From the NCBI GenBank assembly GCA_002441465.1, contig DJWE01000029.1:1-10112 (forward strand): a stretch of DNA of 10,112 bases, read 5' to 3'. Shown piece by piece: positions 7,489 to 10,112 of this stretch. Origin of the DNA: Propionibacteriaceae bacterium UBA6238 (GTDB taxonomy: Bacteria > Actinomycetota > Actinomycetes > Propionibacteriales > Propionibacteriaceae). The notes beneath the pieces are model-generated. The model was not told the DNA's origin and ran no database searches. It worked only from the letters and a program-made list of their open reading frames with translations. The translations under genes and the position numbers were made by a program. Each line of letters starts with the position of its first letter. Within the stretch, counting starts at the first letter, position 1.

Positions 7489-7679
7489 GTTTCCTCTGCT
7501 CGCCTGCATTCCTCCTCCAGCCCCCTCCACGGGCCGCCGGTACCCCCAATCTGGAGTTCGACACACCTCTTGCACCATCGGGGGGAGGGCCCGGGTTGTT
7601 GCATCTGATGCAACATCGAGCGTGGCTGGCGCGGGTCGCTGATCGGCTGGGGGTAGGTTCGCGTCCGCGGGTCTGCGCG
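7489..7679. other. Convergent gap between TIR gene and small membrane protein gene
   Basis: No credible gene is seen in these 191 bases. Its one clear structure is the perfect dyad at 7597-7615. No hairpin followed by a T tract was found for either strand, so termination of the two converging transcripts would need that dyad or Rho. Confidence 0.5.
7597..7615. repeat. Perfect 19-bp dyad TGTTGCATCTGATGCAACA
   Basis: Eight-base arms (TGTTGCAT/ATGCAACA) flank a CTG centre with no mismatch. It is AT-richer than its surroundings. The size and symmetry suit an operator for a dimeric regulator. Other options are a weak bidirectional terminator hairpin, or a recognition repeat linked to the nearby transfer gene. 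There is no U tract, which argues against an intrinsic terminator. Its partner cannot be named. Confidence 0.7.
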
Positions 7680-8063
7680 TCATGGTCCGGAGGTCTGCCG
7701 CCTCTTTCGTAGCCGGGCCGCGGACCATCCAACGAGCTCAGCGACGCCACCGACGACCGCGTCGTAGACGATGCCCTTGAGCAGGTTTTCCCAGAGGTAG
7801 GCCCAGGCTTGAGCGTCCGTCTCGATGCAGTCTCGCCCCCACAGTGAGCAGTCCAGCGCCTGCTGGGCGGCTATCTGCGAGCCCACGATTCCAGAGCCGA
7901 TCAGGGCGACCCATCCCAAGCCTTCGGCGCCCTTGCTGAGGTACTCGCGGGTACCGCTCTCGCGCAGGAACGCTCCGACGAGGATGGCGATCCATGCCAA
8001 GACCTGGACGAAGTTCGCTACGGCTGCGAGCAGCTCGTAGTCGGCGCCAAGCCCGGGATTCAT
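7680..8063 (-). CDS. Small predicted membrane protein, function unknown
   Basis: 127 residues from ATG 8063 (MNPGLGADYELLAAVANFVQ); an in-frame GTG at 8087 would add eight residues. GAGGAG lies 12 bases ahead of the ATG, rather far, so the start is uncertain. Two hydrophobic segments are clear: about 11-33 (LLAAVANFVQVLAWIAILVGAFL) and 49-70, followed by a possible third amphipathic or membrane helix at about 98-118. The tail is basic (ARLRKRRQ), suggesting a cytoplasmic C-terminus. Cys72 and Cys79 lie in the loop after segment two and could form a disulphide if outside. I do not recognise the family. It is divergent from the relaxase gene, with 113 bases between starts, so a role in conjugation is possible; an accessory defence role is equally open. 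Confidence 0.65.
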   Translation of the reverse strand: MNPGLGADYELLAAVANFVQVLAWIAILVGAFLRESGTREYLSKGAEGLGWVALIGSGIVGSQIAAQQALDCSLWGRDCIETDAQAWAYLWENLLKGIVYDAVVGGVAELVGWSAARLRKRRQTSGP

Positions 8064-8176
8064 GCGACGAGTCTGCTCCTCGCGCACCGGACCTCGCGTG
8101 ATTCCCGGGCTGCCGCCAGAGATTCAGCGGAGTCGGTTCACGCTGTAGCCGGGTCGGGTTCGGGTTGGTAGGGGGT
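8064..8176. promoter_or_regulatory. Divergent region upstream of relaxase; possible oriT location
   Basis: This short stretch lies between the starts of the small membrane protein and the relaxase, so it should carry promoters for both. Relaxase genes often sit beside their origin of transfer, so oriT could be here, but no known MobF nic sequence is recognisable. The notable content is a G-rich run at 8151-8175 and one copy of the 13-mer GCCGGGTCGGGTT (8148-8160). Confidence 0.4.
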
Positions 8177-8216
8177 GTGACGGCGTCTCTGCACAAGCTG
8201 ACTGCCGGGTCGGGTT
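8148..8216 (+). repeat. 13-bp direct repeat GCCGGGTCGGGTT flanking the relaxase start
   Basis: The 13-mer occurs at 8148-8160, ahead of the relaxase start codon, and again at 8204-8216, inside codons 10-14. The two copies are 56 bases apart. The inner copy, where it encodes AGSGY, is constrained by protein sequence; the outer one is not coding. Confidence 0.6.
8151..8175 (+). promoter_or_regulatory. G-quadruplex-type motif overlapping the relaxase ribosome binding region
   Basis: Four G tracts (8151-8153, 8156-8158, 8162-8164, 8171-8175) with loops of 2, 3 and 6 bases meet the usual G3+N1-7 rule. The last tract is also the only Shine-Dalgarno-like sequence (AGGGGG) and ends one base before GTG 8177. 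Folding in the mRNA could hide the start; in a GC-rich genome it may also be chance. Confidence 0.45.
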
Positions 8217-10112
8217 ATGACTACCTGACCCGGCAGGTTGCTGCGCAGGATTCAACGGAAAAGGGCCACGCGTCGCTGACGAGCTACTACACGGAGAAGG
8301 GCGAAGTGCCCGGACGGTGGGTCGGCACCGGCCTGGAAGCGTTGGAGATGCAGCCGGGTAGTGCGGTGTCGGAGGCGCAGATGCGTGCCTTGTTCGGGGC
8401 CGGGTTCCATCCGGACATGGAAGCCCGGCTGGCTGCTCTCCCGGCCGACGCGACGCCCGCGCAGATCCGCCGAGCGGCCCGCCTGGGGTCGCCGTTCCAG
8501 GTGCGCACGGCGGCCACGGTGTTCCAGCAGGAGGTCGCGATCCGGTGCAGTCAGTGGGCCGCGGCCAACGGGCTAGGCAGTGATGGGACGGTGCCGGTGG
8601 ATGTGCGGGCCGGTATCCGCAACGAACTCGCCACTGCTGGTTTCGAGGCTCGGATGGGGAGGGCACCGAGCGGGGTGGAGTTGTCGTCGGAGGTGGCGAC
8701 GTTGACGAGGAACCCGACGATCGCGTGCGCCGGCTATGACGTGACGTTCACGCCGGTGAAGTCAGTGTCGGCCCTGTGGGCGGTGGCGCCGCAGGAGGTG
8801 GCGGCGCAGATCGAGGAGGCTCACAACGCGGCGGTCGCGGACGCGCTGCGGTATCTGGAGGAGCGGGTCCTGTTCTCGAGGCGTGGGCATGGTGGGGTGC
8901 GGCAGGTCGAGGTCACCGGCCTGGTCGCGGCGGCGTTCACGCATCGGGATTCGCGGGCGGGGGATCCGAATCTTCACACCCATGTCGCTGTCGCGAACAA
9001 GGTCCAGACCTTGGATGGGGCGTGGTTGGCGGTCGACGGACGCCCGTTGCATGCGGGGATGGTGAGCATCTCGGAGGTGTACAACACGGCTCTGGAGGCC
9101 CATCTGACTGACCGACTTGGGGTCCGGTTCGCGGTCGACACTGCGCGTGATCCGGGCAAGCGTCCGGTGCGGGAGATCGTTGGTGTGCCGGCACGGTTGC
9201 GGGAGGCGTGGTCGAGCCGGCGGGCGACGATCGAGGCCCGTCAGGCCGAGTTGGTGGTCGACTTCCAGCACGCTCATGGTCGGCCGCCGACACCGGCCGA
9301 GGCGATCGCGTTGGCGCAGCAGGCCACTCTGGAGACCAGGCAGGCCAAGCATGAACCCCGCTCCCTGGCCGAGCAGCGCACCACCTGGGCGACCCAAGCA
9401 GCTGCCGTCCTCGGCGTCGACGGGGTGGCCCGGATGCTCACCGACGTGACCGCCGCCGGCCGCCGGTCGGGGCCCGCGGCCACGACGGAGTGGGTCGACT
9501 CTGTGGCCGATGAGATGGTGGCCAGGATGGGTGTGTCGCGGGCGTCGTGGACGGTGTGGCACCTGCAAGCCGAAGCCTCACGCCGTGCCCGGGAACGCGC
9601 CACGAGCCCACTGCAGGCGGAGGAGTTGACCGCCGCGCTGCTCGCGGCCGCGACCGCCAGGTGTCTGCCGGTGGCCGGCTGGACCGATCCGGTCAGTGAT
9701 CCTCAACTCCTGCGCCGCAGTGATGGGCAGTCGGTGTACAGCACCGTCGGGGGTCGCCGGTTCACCTCCACCGCCGTCATCGAAGCGGAGGAGACGATCA
9801 CTGCGGCCGCCGGGTTGACGGATGGCCGGCGGGTCGAGGAGGTCGACGTCACGGTGGCGCTGCTGGCCTCCACCGCCGGCGGAGTGACGTTGAATGCGGG
9901 GCAGATCCAGCTGGTACGACAAATGGCGACCAGCGGTTGCCGGGTGCAGGTGGGGTTGGCGGCGGCCGGGTCAGGCAAGACCACAGCGTTGGCGGTGTTG
10001 GCCGGCGCGTGGCGGGAAAGCGGCGGCACCGTGCTAGGTCTCGCCCCCTCCGCAGTCGCGGCCGGGGTACTGGGGGAGCAGGTCGGAGCCTCGGCGACGC
10101 TGGCGAAGATCG
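8177..10112 (+). CDS. MobF-type conjugative relaxase-helicase (TrwC/TraI family), 5' part
   Basis: 645 codons are present, open to the right edge. The TrwC-type relaxase domain fills about residues 1-300: SLHKLTAGSGYDYLTRQ (4-20), a tyrosine pair Y37-Y38 followed by a GRWVGTG segment as in the second Tyr pair of TraI, GYDVTFTPVKSVSALWAV (186-203), and the metal-binding histidines H256, H267 and H269 in HRDSRAGDPNLHTHV. A helicase-type Walker A, AAAGSGKTT, lies at 595-603; the remaining helicase motifs would follow beyond the window. This enzyme nicks oriT, stays covalently bound to the 5' end, and unwinds the strand to be transferred to a recipient. The start GTG 8177 fits homologues, but its Shine-Dalgarno sequence is only one base away, which is unusual. 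No in-frame ATG or GTG lies between the stop at 8099 and 8177. The family call is firm. Confidence 0.95.
   Translation, partial: MTASLHKLTAGSGYDYLTRQVAAQDSTEKGHASLTSYYTEKGEVPGRWVGTGLEALEMQPGSAVSEAQMRALFGAGFHPDMEARLAALPADATPAQIRRAARLGSPFQVRTAATVFQQEVAIRCSQWAAANGLGSDGTVPVDVRAGIRNELATAGFEARMGRAPSGVELSSEVATLTRNPTIACAGYDVTFTPVKSVSALWAVAPQEVAAQIEEAHNAAVADALRYLEERVLFSRRGHGGVRQVEVTGLVAAAFTHRDSRAGDPNLHTHVAVANKVQTLDGAWLAVDGRPLHAGMVSISEVYNTALEAHLTDRLGVRFAVDTARDPGKRPVREIVGVPARLREAWSSRRATIEARQAELVVDFQHAHGRPPTPAEAIALAQQATLETRQAKHEPRSLAEQRTTWATQAAAVLGVDGVARMLTDVTAAGRRSGPAATTEWVDSVADEMVARMGVSRASWTVWHLQAEASRRARERATSPLQAEELTAALLAAATARCLPVAGWTDPVSDPQLLRRSDGQSVYSTVGGRRFTSTAVIEAEETITAAAGLTDGRRVEEVDVTVALLASTAGGVTLNAGQIQLVRQMATSGCRVQVGLAAAGSGKTTALAVLAGAWRESGGTVLGLAPSAVAAGVLGEQVGASATLAKI
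8202..8236 (+). repeat. 12-bp inverted repeat in the first codons of the relaxase gene
   Basis: CTGCCGGGTCGG (8202-8213) pairs with CTGACCCGGCAG (8225-8236), eleven Watson-Crick pairs and one G-T, around an 11-base loop. It lies at codons 9-20. It could be an mRNA hairpin that tempers translation or a relaxase-binding repeat. The right arm could also pair with the upstream copy of the direct repeat at 8148-8160. Confidence 0.5.

Noticed and set aside
8762..9568. 268-codon open frame on the minus strand opposite the relaxase
   Set aside because: Shadow frame rich in Arg, Pro and His; the plus strand carries the HUH motif and a continuous relaxase.
1..10112. CRISPR arrays, tRNA or rRNA genes
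   Set aside because: No regularly spaced repeats, no tRNA-like cloverleaf with TTCRANY and no rRNA-like conserved stretch were seen on reading either strand.

Overview
This window looks like a GC-rich actinobacterial mobile or accessory region. The reasons are strong GC bias at third codon positions, GTG start codons, and an N-terminus of the last gene (SLHKLTAGSGYDYLTRQ) of the kind seen in MobF relaxases of actinobacterial plasmids and integrative conjugative elements. Genus and species cannot be read from the sequence.

Layout from left to right. Positions 1 to about 150 hold the end of an insertion sequence with the first 24 codons of a probable IS1380-family transposase reading off the left edge. 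It abuts a 31-codon remnant of an IS3-type OrfA (150-245), so IS debris marks the left border. Positions 366-6460 form a two-gene minus-strand operon. The first gene (1670-6460) encodes a 1596-residue type ISP restriction-modification enzyme: Mrr-like nuclease, SF2 translocase, N6-adenine methyltransferase and target-recognition region in one chain. The second (366-1673) overlaps its stop by 4 bp and encodes an ApeA-like protein with a HEPN domain. A 251-bp divergent regulatory region with several dyads separates this operon from a plus-strand gene (6712-7488) for a DUF1883-TIR fusion protein. A 191-bp convergent gap follows, with a perfect 19-bp dyad. Next come an unrecognised small membrane protein (minus strand, 7680-8063) and, divergent from it, the first 645 codons of a MobF/TrwC-TraI-type relaxase-helicase (8177 to the right edge).

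How the genes may work together (inference): the ISP enzyme discriminates self from non-self DNA and cuts unmethylated invaders. The coupled HEPN protein (probable RNase class) and the divergent TIR protein (probable NAD-consuming or nucleotide-signalling class) are typical abortive-infection effectors. They could act if restriction fails or is inhibited. The relaxase next door suggests the defence cargo travels on a conjugative or mobilisable element. The least ordinary feature is this combination: a type ISP gene translationally coupled to an ApeA-like HEPN gene, beside a divergent DUF1883-TIR gene. Whether it is one system or an ordinary defence cluster cannot be settled from the sequence alone.
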